From IMG/VR virus record IMGVR_UViG_3300048835_000899, positions 1 to 28,779 of that record: 28,779 nt of DNA. One strand, written 5' to 3'. A program made the position numbers and the translations under genes. The stretch comes from a virus. Of the stretch, positions 7,316 to 15,773 are shown in pieces (the stretch's first letter is position 1; each line of letters starts with the position of its first letter). The notes under the pieces were generated by a model. The model saw only the letters and a list, made by a program, of their open reading frames with translations, made no database searches and was not told where the DNA came from.

Positions 7316-7693
7316 ATGCTCACCCTCGACCTCCTCGCCGAGCCGTACTGGCTCGACCTGCCGCGCGGCGTCCGCGTGGAGATCCGCCCTGTGACCACCG
7401 CGGTGATGGCCGCCGCCCAGGCCGCTGCCGCGCGTCGGTTGGCCGCGATCCGCATCGCCGATCCGGACCTCGACCCCGACATGTCGCGCGGCCTGTCCTT
7501 CGCGTTCCTGGTCAAGGCGCTGGCCCGGCACGCCGTCACCGCCTGGGACGGCGTCGGCGACGCTGCCGGCCAGAAGCTGCCGCTGTCGCCCGAGGCGGTC
7601 GAGCGGCTGATGGACCTCGACGACATCGCCGCCGCCTTCTGGGACCGCGCCACGGCCTCAGTCGCCGCGGTGACAGCCGAGGGAAACGGCTGA
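7316..7693 (+). CDS. Tail assembly chaperone, short form (gpG-like)
   Basis: The 125-residue, mostly helical acidic protein has LTLDLLAEPYWLDLPRGV at the start, a repeated Ala-rich helix in the middle and a C-terminal LSPEAVERLMDLDDIAAAFWD segment. It lies between the tail tube and the tape measure, the invariant place of gpG-type chaperones, which coat the tape measure until the tube assembles. The gene ends in GAG GGA AAC GGC TGA, so a G GGA AAC slippery heptamer sits two codons before its stop, and an open -1 frame continues to 8007. No strong ribosome binding site is seen (GGAGTGACGC precedes the ATG). Confidence 0.7.
   Translation: MLTLDLLAEPYWLDLPRGVRVEIRPVTTAVMAAAQAAAARRLAAIRIADPDLDPDMSRGLSFAFLVKALARHAVTAWDGVGDAAGQKLPLSPEAVERLMDLDDIAAAFWDRATASVAAVTAEGNG
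7681..7687 (+). promoter_or_regulatory. Programmed -1 ribosomal frameshift site (G GGA AAC)
   Basis: The heptamer GGGAAAC is in phase as X XXY YYZ with the zero frame of the chaperone gene (GAG GGA AAC). Slipping one base back re-pairs the tRNAs as GGG AAA and continues with CGG CTG AGG into the open -1 frame. A GC-rich stretch downstream (7693-7735) can supply a stimulating structure. Frameshifting here is conserved in long-tailed phages to make the G and G-T proteins in a fixed ratio. Confidence 0.75.
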
Positions 7694-8007
7694 GGGCTCG
7701 CGCCGCCTGGCACTTCGGCCGCGGGCCCGAGTACTGCCGCGGCTGCGCCGCCCTCGGCCGCGACTGCGCCGACGCCTGCCCCTACGCCTCGCACGCTCCT
7801 GCCAGCCTTGAAGGCCATGCCTGCTGGGCCGCCGGCACGGCCTGCGCCGAGGTCACGATGGCCGGCCTGACCCTCGACACCGCCGGCGCGCTGGCTGCGG
7901 CGCGCGAACTCGGCGCCACCGGCTGGCTCGCCGCCGAACTGCTGCTCGCGATCCGCATCGGCATGGCCGAGGGCACCGCTGCCCGCCGCGAGGGGGAGAC
8001 GACCTGA
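7687..8007 (+). CDS. Tail assembly chaperone frameshift extension (gpT-like part of G-T fusion)
   Basis: This frame has no likely start of its own and is reached by the -1 shift at 7681-7687, giving a fusion of about 230 residues (124 + 106). It begins RLRARAAWHFGRGPEYCRG, which is open and protein-like immediately after the shift. The extension contains seven Cys within about 42 residues (CRGC, C, C, C, C, C pattern), possibly a metal-binding module, then an Ala-rich helical end. In lambda the T part contacts the tail tube protein and brings it to the tape measure. The tape measure gene starts 2 nt after this stop. Confidence 0.65.
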   Translation, partial: RLRARAAWHFGRGPEYCRGCAALGRDCADACPYASHAPASLEGHACWAAGTACAEVTMAGLTLDTAGALAAARELGATGWLAAELLLAIRIGMAEGTAARREGETT

Positions 8008-8008
8008 T

Positions 8009-10177
8009 ATGGCCGACGCCACCCGCCGCGTCTCGGTCCGCCTCTCGCTGGACGATGCCGCCCGGGTCAAGGCCGGGCTGCGCGAGGTCGGCGAGACCGG
8101 CCAGCGCTCCCTCGACCAGATCAAGGGCGGCGCCGAGCGCGCCTCCCGCTCGCTCGACCTGCTCGACGTCGCCACGCGCAGTATCCAGATCGCCGGGGCT
8201 GCGGTCGCCGCCCGCGCCCTGGTGCAAGCCGGCGACGCGCTGACGCAGAGCCTCTCCCGCCTGCAGAACGCGACCGGCTCGATCGAGCGCGCGGGCCAGG
8301 TCTATGAGGCGCTGTACCGCAATGCGCTGGTCACGGGCGTTGCGGTTTCCGAGAGCGTCGACGCCTTCCAGCGCTTCTCGATCGCCGCGCGCGAGATCGG
8401 CGCCACCTCCGACCAGGTGGTCCGCCTGGTCGGCGGCCTGCAGCGCGTCGCCATTGTCTCCGGCGCCTCCACCCAGGAGATCTCCTCGGCCACGCTGCAG
8501 CTCGCCCAGGCGCTCGCGTCGGGCGTGCTGCAGGGCGATGAGCTGCGCTCCATCCTCGAGGCGATGCCGTTGCTGGCCGAGGGGCTGGCCAAGGAACTCG
8601 GCGTCTCGATCGGCGAGCTGCGCAAGCTCGGCTCCGAGGGCAAGCTCACCGCCGAGCGGGTCTTTCCCGCCCTGCTGCGCGCCACCGAGCGGCTCGGCGC
8701 CGAGCTCGATCGCGCCCCGCTCTCCCTCGGCCGCGCCTTCGGGCAGCTGACGGCAGCGACCGAGAACTTCCTCGGCCAGCTCGATCGCGCCATCGGCCTG
8801 TCCAACGCGCTGGCCCGCGCGCTGTCAGCCGCCGCCCGCGCCGTGGACGGTGTCCGCCAGGGCGCGGGCCTGCTCAGCGAGGAGGAACGCTTCGCCGGCA
8901 TGCGCCGCCAGGCCGAGGCGCTGGCGGCCCAGATCGCGCGGCTCGAAAGCCAGCAGGACGGTCGCGCCAGCCTCACCGCCCCGGTCCGCCGCGGCAGCAT
9001 CCGTCCCGGCCTGGTCGGTGCGGCCGAGCAGCAGGCCGGGGTCGATCGCGCCGCCCGGTTGGAGGAGCTGCGCCGGCAATACACGGAGCTCCAGGCCGAG
9101 ATCACCCGCGGCGAGCAGGCGGCCGGCGAGCGCCAGCGCAGCGAGCAGGAGAGTGCCGCCACCGCCGCGGCCGAGGCCCGGCGTCGTCGTGCGACGCAGG
9201 ACGTCCAGGAGCTCACCCGCGACCTCGACGACCGCTTCCGGATCAACCGGGAGTATGAGGAGCGCGTCCGCCGGCTGCGCGAGGCCGAGGCCGCCGGCGG
9301 CGTCACCGCCGCCGAGCGCACCCGCCTCGAGACCCTCGCACTTCAGGAGCGTGACGAGGCGCTGCGTCGGCTGGAGCCGCGCGTCGCCGCCGTCCGCCGC
9401 GCCAGCAATGAGGGCGCACGGGAGGCCCGCGAGGCCGAGCGCGAACTGAACGGGCTGCTGCGCGAGCGCGAGCGGCTGATCCAGCAGAACGAGACCGCCT
9501 ATGAGCGCTACCAGCGCCGCCTCGCCAGCCTGTCCAGCCTGGTCGAGCGGGCGGAACGGGCCGGCCGGGCGGTGCCCGATGAGACCATCCAGCGCGAGGC
9601 GGTCGCGGCGATGGAGGAGCTGGAACGGGCGGAGGAGAGTGTGCAGCGCGGCGCGGAACGCACCTCCGACGTGGTGCGGGAGCTGGGCCTGACCTTCTCC
9701 AGCGCCTTCGAGGACGCGATCGTCAAGGGCGAGAAGTTCTCCTCCGTGCTGGAGGGGTTGCTGCAGGACATCACGCGCATTCTCGCGCGAAAGGTCATCA
9801 CCGAGCCGCTCGGCGATGCGGTCTCGGCCGGCCTGTCGAGCATGGGCGCCGGTAGCTGGCTCGATTCCATCGGAACAGCGATCGGTGGGCTGTTCCGCGC
9901 CGAGGGCGGGCCGGTCGCCGCCGGCCAGCCCTATGTCGTCGGCGAGCGCGGGCCGGAATGGTTCGTGCCGCGCCAGGCCGGCACAGTGCTGCCGAACGGC
10001 ACCGCGCCGGGCGGCCCGACCATCCACACCAGCATCACCATTGATGCGCGCGGGGCCGATGCCGGCGTCGAGGCGCGGCTGCGGCTGCTCGCCGGCCAGA
10101 TTGCCCGCCAAGCCTCGGCCATGACCCTGGACGCCATCCGCCGCGGTGGGGCGGCCTACGACACCGTGCGCGGATAG
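8009..10177 (+). CDS. Tail tape measure protein
   Basis: The 722-residue protein has the tape measure N-terminal domain at about residues 80-215: ISIAAREIGATSDQVVRLVG, then LQLAQALASGVLQGDELRSI and a GVSIGELRKLGSEGKLTAERV block. A long Arg/Glu/Ala-rich coiled-coil region follows (about 290-560), then a hydrophobic, glycine-rich end (SAGLSSMGAGSWLDSIGTAIG) and a GEGGPV-like loop with VVGERGPEWFVP, common at tape measure C-termini. At about 1.5 angstrom per residue the tail would be near 110 nm. The start lies 2 nt after the chaperone extension stop. Confidence 0.85.
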   Translation: MADATRRVSVRLSLDDAARVKAGLREVGETGQRSLDQIKGGAERASRSLDLLDVATRSIQIAGAAVAARALVQAGDALTQSLSRLQNATGSIERAGQVYEALYRNALVTGVAVSESVDAFQRFSIAAREIGATSDQVVRLVGGLQRVAIVSGASTQEISSATLQLAQALASGVLQGDELRSILEAMPLLAEGLAKELGVSIGELRKLGSEGKLTAERVFPALLRATERLGAELDRAPLSLGRAFGQLTAATENFLGQLDRAIGLSNALARALSAAARAVDGVRQGAGLLSEEERFAGMRRQAEALAAQIARLESQQDGRASLTAPVRRGSIRPGLVGAAEQQAGVDRAARLEELRRQYTELQAEITRGEQAAGERQRSEQESAATAAAEARRRRATQDVQELTRDLDDRFRINREYEERVRRLREAEAAGGVTAAERTRLETLALQERDEALRRLEPRVAAVRRASNEGAREAREAERELNGLLRERERLIQQNETAYERYQRRLASLSSLVERAERAGRAVPDETIQREAVAAMEELERAEESVQRGAERTSDVVRELGLTFSSAFEDAIVKGEKFSSVLEGLLQDITRILARKVITEPLGDAVSAGLSSMGAGSWLDSIGTAIGGLFRAEGGPVAAGQPYVVGERGPEWFVPRQAGTVLPNGTAPGGPTIHTSITIDARGADAGVEARLRLLAGQIARQASAMTLDAIRRGGAAYDTVRG

Positions 10178-10192
10178 CGGGGAGGGCGAGCC

Positions 10193-10882
10193 ATGACCGA
10201 ATACGCCTGGCCCGCCGCGCTGCGGCCGTCGCGGCTGAGCTTCTACCTGCAGCACAACACGCTGCGCTTCGTCTCGCCGGTCAGTCGCGCCACCCAGGTG
10301 CTGCGCCGCGACGGGGCGCGGTGGATCGCCGAGGCCAGCTTTGATCCCCTCAACCGCATCCAGGCCGGCGTGCTGGAGGGGCTGCTCGCGGCGCTCGCTG
10401 GCTCGGCCAACACGGTCCGCATCTGGGACTGGCGGCGCGAGTACCGCACCGGCGATCCCCGCAGCCAGGGCGAGGTGCCCTCGGGGCCCTATTCCTTCTC
10501 GGACGCCACCATCTTCACCGATGGGACGGGGATGGTTGTGGGGAGCGGCACGCCGTCGCTGGCGGCCGGCGCGGCGCGCGGCGCTCTCTCCCTGCAAACG
10601 CAGGGCTGGTGGCCCAACGCCGTGGCGGTCGGGGCGGGGGACCATATCGGCCTCGCGGGGAGGCTCTACATGGCGACGGAACGTGTCGTGGCCTCCGGTA
10701 CCGGCACGGCGACCATCCCGATCGCCCCGCCGCTGCGCGCCGCCGCCTCGCTGGCCGAGCCGCTGGTGCTGACCACGCCGACGGTGGCCATGCGCCTCGC
10801 CTCCGACGACGAGGGCGCCAACCCCACCCGGCCGGGGCGCTTCACCGCCATCACCATCCGCCTCGAGGAGGTGTTGCCATGA
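10193..10882 (+). CDS. Distal tail / minor tail protein
   Basis: The 229-residue protein follows the tape measure. It begins with a beta-rich domain (SRLSFYLQHNTLRFVSP...QVLRRDGARWIAEASFDPLN) that resembles the N-terminal ring-forming part of distal tail proteins, and continues with IWDWRREYRTGD and GWWPNAVAVGAGDHIGLAGRLYM-type strands. The latter kind of segment (a loop plus 'gd.i...g.ly.v') recurs in distal tail proteins of alphaproteobacterial phages. It would join the tail tube to the hub. Function is assigned mainly from position. A GGAGGGCGAGCC site precedes the ATG, and the stop overlaps the next ATG. Confidence 0.55.
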   Translation: MTEYAWPAALRPSRLSFYLQHNTLRFVSPVSRATQVLRRDGARWIAEASFDPLNRIQAGVLEGLLAALAGSANTVRIWDWRREYRTGDPRSQGEVPSGPYSFSDATIFTDGTGMVVGSGTPSLAAGAARGALSLQTQGWWPNAVAVGAGDHIGLAGRLYMATERVVASGTGTATIPIAPPLRAAASLAEPLVLTTPTVAMRLASDDEGANPTRPGRFTAITIRLEEVLP

Positions 10883-11457
10883 CGGAGGGCATCACCGCTA
10901 CGCCGCGGCTCTCGCCCCAGGCCGTCGCCGCAGCGACCGCGCCGGTCGCCACACCGGTGGTCCTGGTCGAACTCGACTTCGCCTCGGGCCCCATCCGCGC
11001 CTGGACCGGGCTCGGCCCGCTGAATTGGGCGGGGACAGTCTACGAGGGCATGGGGACCATCGGTGCGGTCTCCGACATCGAGGAGACCGCCGAGCTCCGC
11101 GCGGTGCGCATCACCCTCACGCTGTCGCCGGTGCCGCAGGAGGTGGTGGACATCGCGCTGGCCGAGCAGTCCTTCCGGCTGCGCCCGGCGCGGCTATGGG
11201 GCGCGCTGCTCGATGCCGAGGGCGCCTTCGTCGCCGACCCGTTTCCGCTCTGGGCCGGGCTAATGGACACCATGCAGGTGGTGGACGGGGCGGAACCGCG
11301 CATCTCACTCACCTGCGAGAGCAGGCTTGTCGACCTCGAGCGCGCCGAGGTGCGCCGCTACACCGATGCCGACCAGCAGGCCGAGTATCCGGGCGATCGC
11401 TTCTTCGAGTTCGTCCCCGCCCTGCAGGAGGCGGAGATTCGGCTGCCGGCCAGCTGA
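10879..11457 (+). CDS. DUF2163-like baseplate/tail hub protein
   Basis: The start at 10879 overlaps the previous stop (ATGA) and gives 192 residues. The region PVVLVELDFASGPIRAWTGLG opens a beta-rich domain; LWAGLMDTMQVVDGAEPRISLTCESR and LERAEVRRYTDADQQAEYPGD (each a conserved hub-protein block) lie in the second half. The last block, with an R-Y-T-x-x-D-Q-Q motif and PGDRFFEFVPALQE, is typical of DUF2163-type proteins (the gene transfer agent gp13 group). They form the hub connecting distal tail protein and tip. The stop overlaps the next ATG by one base. Confidence 0.65.
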   Translation: MTEGITATPRLSPQAVAAATAPVATPVVLVELDFASGPIRAWTGLGPLNWAGTVYEGMGTIGAVSDIEETAELRAVRITLTLSPVPQEVVDIALAEQSFRLRPARLWGALLDAEGAFVADPFPLWAGLMDTMQVVDGAEPRISLTCESRLVDLERAEVRRYTDADQQAEYPGDRFFEFVPALQEAEIRLPAS

Positions 11458-11810
11458 TGGCCCGATTGCCGGACTGGCCTGCGCGGCTGGCAGCCCTGCT
11501 GGCCGCCGTCGAGACGCGCCCCTTCGATGCGCATCGCTGGAACTGCGGGCGGTTCGCTCTGGCCGCAGTGCAGGCCAGCACCGGTCGTCGACCAGGCTGG
11601 CGCAGCCTGCCCTCGCTGGAGGCGACGGCCGACAGCGCGGGCTTCCCGCGCATCCCGCCGAATTTCGCGCGGGCGGGGGATGTTGTCCTGGCGGGGGATC
11701 CGCCGCGGCTCGGCGTGGTGGTCGACGGCGGCCGTGCCGCCTTCGTCGGGTCCAAGGGCCTGCTCCGTGCCCCGCTCACCACTTGCACCACTGCCTGGAG
11801 GATTGGCTGA
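11457..11810 (+). CDS. DUF6950/NlpC-P60-like tail-associated protein
   Basis: The start at 11457 overlaps the previous stop (TGATG) and gives 117 residues. HRWNCGRFALAAVQASTGR (about residues 25-43) resembles the Cys-containing helix at the N-terminus of NlpC/P60-type peptidases and DUF6950 proteins, and AGDVVLAGDPPRLGVVVDGGRAAFVG is the strand region in which the catalytic His would be expected. A clear catalytic His is not evident there, so activity is uncertain. Family members sit before the tail tip gene and may open peptidoglycan during DNA entry. The stop overlaps the next start. Confidence 0.6.
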   Translation: MARLPDWPARLAALLAAVETRPFDAHRWNCGRFALAAVQASTGRRPGWRSLPSLEATADSAGFPRIPPNFARAGDVVLAGDPPRLGVVVDGGRAAFVGSKGLLRAPLTTCTTAWRIG

Positions 11811-13816
11811 TGCCGGCTGCAGTGCCGCTCATCGCTGTGGCCGCCGCCGGCATCGCCTCCGCCGCCGTCGGTGGCGGCATCATCGGTGCCGTGGTCGGCG
11901 CCGGCGCCGCCTTCATCGTCTCCGCCATCGGCCAGTCGGTCTTTCCCCAGAAGCAGAAAAAGCCAGCCAGCCTCAGCCCACAAGCGGCGGCGATCGCCGG
12001 CTTCGACGCCGGCCAGCCCGGCGCCGGCCGCACCCAGGCCTTCCGCCAGCCGGTCACCGAGCACCAGTTCGTCCTCGGCCGCTGCAAGGTCTCCGGCCCC
12101 ATCGTCTTCCTGCATTCGGCGACCGACGATGAGGGCCGCGCGGACGGTTACTTCTACTCGGTCGTCGTGCTGGCCGCGCACCGCGTGCGCGCCATCGGCG
12201 AGGTCTTCCTCGGCGACAAGGTCGAGAGCGACGGCTCGCTCGCCGGGCTGGTCCGCATCGACCGCCATCTCGGCGATTCGGACCAGGCAGCCAACGCCAA
12301 CCTCATCGCCGAGACCGCCGGGCAGTGGACCAGCGAGCATCGCGGCCGTGGCCGCGCCTATGTCGCGGTGCGGCTCAAGCTCACCGCCGAAGCGTTCCCC
12401 GCCGGCCCGCCCAACATCGCCGCCATCGTCGAAGGCGCCGACACCATCCTCGACCCACGCACCGGCAGTGTGGGCTGGTCCGACAATCCCGCCCTGCTGC
12501 TCGCCTGGTACCTCACCGCGCCCTTCGGCTGGCGCGCCTCCTGGTCCGACATCGACATCCCCGCGTTGATCGCCGCCGCCAACATCTGCGACGAACTGGT
12601 CGGCACTCGGGCCGGGGTCTACGAGCGCCGCTACACGGCCAACGGCGTACTGTCCCTCGCCGAGGGCAAGATCGCCATCACCCGCAAGCTCGCCGCCGCC
12701 ATGGCGGGCGCGCTGGTGGTCTCCGGCGGGCGGTTCTTCATCCATGCCGGCGCGCCGGCGCTGCCCGCCGCGACGCTCACCTCGGACGACCTGCGCGGCG
12801 ACGTCACCATCCAGGGCGCGCGGCCACGGCGGGATCTCTTCAACGGGGTGCGCGCCGTCTATGTCGAGCCCGCCGCCAACTGGCAGCCGACCGACGCCCC
12901 GCCGCTGCTGGCCAGCAACTACGTCGCCCAGGATGGCGGCGAGATGATCTACCGTGACCTCGAGTTCCCACTCACCACCTCGGTCAGCACCGTGCAGCGG
13001 CTGATGAAGGTCGAGCTGGAGCGCAACCGCCGCCAGCGCACCGTGGCCTTCCCCGCCAACCTCTCGGCGCTGCGGCTGCGGCCCTGGGAGGCAGCGATGG
13101 TGGCGCTCGACCGGCTGACGCCGTTCCCGGCGCGGGTCACCGCCTGGTCACTGGCGGCCGAGGGCGGTGTGGATCTCACCCTGGAGGAGGAGGACGCCGC
13201 GGTGTGGGACTGGAACCCGGCGGTCGATGAGCGCGCCACCGGCGCGAACCCCGCCGTGGTGCTGCCGAACCCGGGCGTCATCGCAGCACCCGCCAGCATC
13301 GCGGTGGAGACGCCACAGGCGACGGCCTTTGCCGTCCTGGCCGTGTCCTGGGCCGCGGTCGGCTCTTCCCATCTTGCCGGCTACCAGGTCGAGTTCCTGC
13401 CGGCCTCGGTGGCGGCCTGGCAGGGCTACGGCGGCTCCTTGGGTGCCACGGCGGCCGCCATCCCCACCGCCGAGCCGACCGGCTTCCGGGTGCGCGCGGT
13501 GGCGCGCAGCGGGGCAGTGTCGGGCTGGCGGCAGGCCCTCGTCCCCGCGGCGGTGGCGGCGCCCACGGCCACCGGCATCGTGGGCGGCATCCGTCTCTCG
13601 GGTGGGTTCCCGTCCGACGCGGTCCGTCTGCAGGTGTTCGAGGCGAGCACCAACAGCCTGGCCGCCGCCGTGAAGCTCGCGGCCGAACCGACCAGCCTCT
13701 TCTGGGACCGCACCGGCCTCACTGCCGGCGACACCCGCTGGTACTGGCTGCGCGCCGTCTCCGCCGAGGGCAACGTCTCGGCCCTGGCCGGGCCGGTCTC
13801 TGCCATCGCGCTCTGA
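11810..13816 (+). CDS. J-like tail tip / central fibre protein
   Basis: The true start is the ATG at 11810, overlapping the previous stop; the longer frame from 11327 is a shadow of upstream genes. The 668-residue protein opens with an Ala/Gly-rich hydrophobic stretch (about residues 5-42) of the kind common in tail tip proteins, followed by RQPVTEHQFVLGRCKVSGPIVF, a conserved J/tip motif. ALLLAWYLTAPFGWR and VYERRYTANGVLSL resemble hub domains. Residues about 490-665 look like two fibronectin type III repeats (AVSWAAVGSSHLAGYQVEF..., and WYWLRAVSAEGNVS). It would form the tail tip that contacts the receptor. It precedes the tailspike gene by 15 nt. Confidence 0.75.
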   Translation: MPAAVPLIAVAAAGIASAAVGGGIIGAVVGAGAAFIVSAIGQSVFPQKQKKPASLSPQAAAIAGFDAGQPGAGRTQAFRQPVTEHQFVLGRCKVSGPIVFLHSATDDEGRADGYFYSVVVLAAHRVRAIGEVFLGDKVESDGSLAGLVRIDRHLGDSDQAANANLIAETAGQWTSEHRGRGRAYVAVRLKLTAEAFPAGPPNIAAIVEGADTILDPRTGSVGWSDNPALLLAWYLTAPFGWRASWSDIDIPALIAAANICDELVGTRAGVYERRYTANGVLSLAEGKIAITRKLAAAMAGALVVSGGRFFIHAGAPALPAATLTSDDLRGDVTIQGARPRRDLFNGVRAVYVEPAANWQPTDAPPLLASNYVAQDGGEMIYRDLEFPLTTSVSTVQRLMKVELERNRRQRTVAFPANLSALRLRPWEAAMVALDRLTPFPARVTAWSLAAEGGVDLTLEEEDAAVWDWNPAVDERATGANPAVVLPNPGVIAAPASIAVETPQATAFAVLAVSWAAVGSSHLAGYQVEFLPASVAAWQGYGGSLGATAAAIPTAEPTGFRVRAVARSGAVSGWRQALVPAAVAAPTATGIVGGIRLSGGFPSDAVRLQVFEASTNSLAAAVKLAAEPTSLFWDRTGLTAGDTRWYWLRAVSAEGNVSALAGPVSAIAL

Positions 13817-13831
13817 CCTGGAGCTTCCTCC

Positions 13832-15658
13832 ATGCCCGCCCGCATCGATGACCTGCTGGTGCTCGACACCGCGGTCAGCAAGACCGATCTCGCCAAGTAC
13901 CTGCGCGACCGCGAGACGGTGCTGCCCGCCGACTTCGGCGGTCTCGGCGATGGCGTCGCCGATGATCGTGCCGCGATCCAGGGCGCCTTCGATCGTGCCG
14001 CGGCGGATGGGAAGTTCGCCGTCATCCCGCCCGGCACCTGGAACGTCGCCGCCGGCGTGGTCCTCGGCGGCGGCGCCCGCGGCCTCATCATGCACGGGGT
14101 GCTTCGCTACACCGGCACCGCCCCGGCCACCGTCCTGACGCTCGGCGATGGCGGCGCCGTCCGCAACGGCGAGAAGCACTATGCCGGGCTGCAGGTCACC
14201 CGGCAGACCCAGTCCGACTGGCTCGACGAGGCCGATATCGGCATCCTGGTGCGCAACATCGACGCCTCCGTGGTCGAGCTGCGCCTGGTCTCGGGCTTCA
14301 CCATCGGCATGCGGACGCTCGGCGACGGCCGCGGCGTCGAGGACAGTACCTTCCATCTCGGGCGCATCCTCAACAATAGGATCGGCCTCGACATCCGCTG
14401 CGCCACCGCGACCGCCTGGAACACCTCCATCCGCTACTATGGCGGCCACTTCGCGATCGCGACCGGGATCAATCCCTCGATCGACCGCTTCGGGATCCGG
14501 CTGTCCAAGGCGGACGGGGCCTACTCCAACCACAACCGGCACGTATTCGATGCGCCGAATTTCGAGCTGCGGCAGCTCGATCCCAACGTCGCCATCCCCT
14601 TCCTCAACGAGACCAGCGGCTCGGCCATCATCGGCCGGGCGCTGCGCATGGAGGCCTGCTCGCCGATCGTCGCTCGGCACACCGCCGCGGCGCAGGATTG
14701 CGAGTACGAGGTCGCCTGGTCCAACACCTACCAGGTCAGCATCGACTACACCGCGACCGCCACCCGCTGCGGCAACACCGTGCTCAACCGCCATCGGGCG
14801 CCCGCCTCGCGGCATCTGCGGCTGCTCGGGGCGGTGCCCAATGTCCGGGCCGCGGCCTTCCGCCACAGCGCGACCGAGATCGGCGTCGAGGGGCTGGCGG
14901 TGGTCGCCACCTCGACGACCAGCGCCACCACCCTCGCCGGCCTGTCCTTCAACGGGCTGGACGACATCACGCCGACCGCGCGAGGACTGTTGCTCGCCGC
15001 GCAGCGGGGGTTGGCCTTCGTGGTGGAGTGCGGGCAGGCGAAGGAGTTCGCGCTGGTCCATTCCCTCGTCGGCGGGGCGGATGGCGGACGGGTCTTCGTG
15101 CGTTGCTTCGATGCGGCGATGAACGTCCGCGAGAACGTCGCCGGTGACGCGCTGGCCTCGATCACCACGCTGCTGTGGAACATCCCGTCCAAGGCCTGGA
15201 CCGGCGGTGCCGCCATGGCCGACGCCTCCCTGAACAAGCGCATGACGGTGCGGCTCGGGCCCGGCGTCGCCTTCGCGCAGATCGGCATCGTCGGCTTCGA
15301 CGGGCAGATCGAGGTCGAGGCTGTCAGGCTATACGGCCTGCCGGAGGCCTCACCGGCGCTGCTCTGCGGCACGCCAATCCTGCCGGTCGGACAGCGGGAG
15401 TTTGCGGCGGAGGTAGCGTGGGATCTGCCCAACTGGGCGCCCGGCGCGACCAGCCTGCTCGATGTCACGGTCCCCGGCGCACGGCAGGGGGACCTTGCCC
15501 ATGCGGCGCTCGCCTCGTCGACGCGCTTCGTCGAACTCGACGCCGCGGCTTGGTCCAACAACACCGTCCGCGTCATGGCCAGGAACATCTCGCCGGCCAC
15601 CTTCGATCTCGGATCGGCGACGCTGTCAGTGCAGGTGACCAAGCGGCGCGCGCCGTGA
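13832..15658 (+). CDS. Tailspike with pectate-lyase-like beta-helix
   Basis: The 608-residue protein has, near residues 30-70, the ADFGGLGDGVADDRAAIQ...FAVIPPGTW motif of the Pectate_lyase_3 (right-handed beta-helix) domain of phage tailspikes. The N-terminal ~28 residues probably attach to the tail tip. Short hydrophobic repeats continue to about residue 330, and a separate beta domain follows (about 330-608), possibly for carbohydrate recognition. It would bind or degrade surface polysaccharide and determine host range. A TGGAG site lies 10 nt before the ATG. It ends the + strand late operon and is followed by a strong hairpin. Confidence 0.75.
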   Translation: MPARIDDLLVLDTAVSKTDLAKYLRDRETVLPADFGGLGDGVADDRAAIQGAFDRAAADGKFAVIPPGTWNVAAGVVLGGGARGLIMHGVLRYTGTAPATVLTLGDGGAVRNGEKHYAGLQVTRQTQSDWLDEADIGILVRNIDASVVELRLVSGFTIGMRTLGDGRGVEDSTFHLGRILNNRIGLDIRCATATAWNTSIRYYGGHFAIATGINPSIDRFGIRLSKADGAYSNHNRHVFDAPNFELRQLDPNVAIPFLNETSGSAIIGRALRMEACSPIVARHTAAAQDCEYEVAWSNTYQVSIDYTATATRCGNTVLNRHRAPASRHLRLLGAVPNVRAAAFRHSATEIGVEGLAVVATSTTSATTLAGLSFNGLDDITPTARGLLLAAQRGLAFVVECGQAKEFALVHSLVGGADGGRVFVRCFDAAMNVRENVAGDALASITTLLWNIPSKAWTGGAAMADASLNKRMTVRLGPGVAFAQIGIVGFDGQIEVEAVRLYGLPEASPALLCGTPILPVGQREFAAEVAWDLPNWAPGATSLLDVTVPGARQGDLAHAALASSTRFVELDAAAWSNNTVRVMARNISPATFDLGSATLSVQVTKRRAP

Positions 15659-15665
15659 GCCGGAT

Positions 15666-15698
15666 GGCGGGTGCGGCGCCGTCGCCTCCGCACCCGCC
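15666..15698 (+). terminator. Strong inverted repeat after the tailspike (late operon end)
   Basis: GGCGGGTGCGG (15666-15676) pairs perfectly with CCGCACCCGCC (15688-15698) around an 11-nt loop, 8 nt after the tailspike stop. No U-tract follows, so it may need Rho or act in both directions between the convergent late operon and protease gene. Confidence 0.55.
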
Positions 15699-15773
15699 TC
15701 CAACCATGCGGCGTCTCCAGCGGTCTCCTCGTTTCCGGGGCAACCTGCACTAAGCCCACCGATCCGCAATCTG

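Noticed and set aside
8825-10645. A 606-residue open frame on the minus strand
   Set aside because: It is antisense to the tape measure gene, whose domains and coiled coil are clear; stop-free antisense frames are expected at this GC content.
11309-12745. A 478-residue open frame on the minus strand
   Set aside because: It is antisense to the DUF6950 and J-like genes, with low-complexity Gly/Asp/Val composition and no motif.
13148-15061. A 637-residue open frame on the minus strand
   Set aside because: It lies antisense to the J-like and tailspike genes; its composition is the mirror of high-GC coding DNA and shows no domain pattern.
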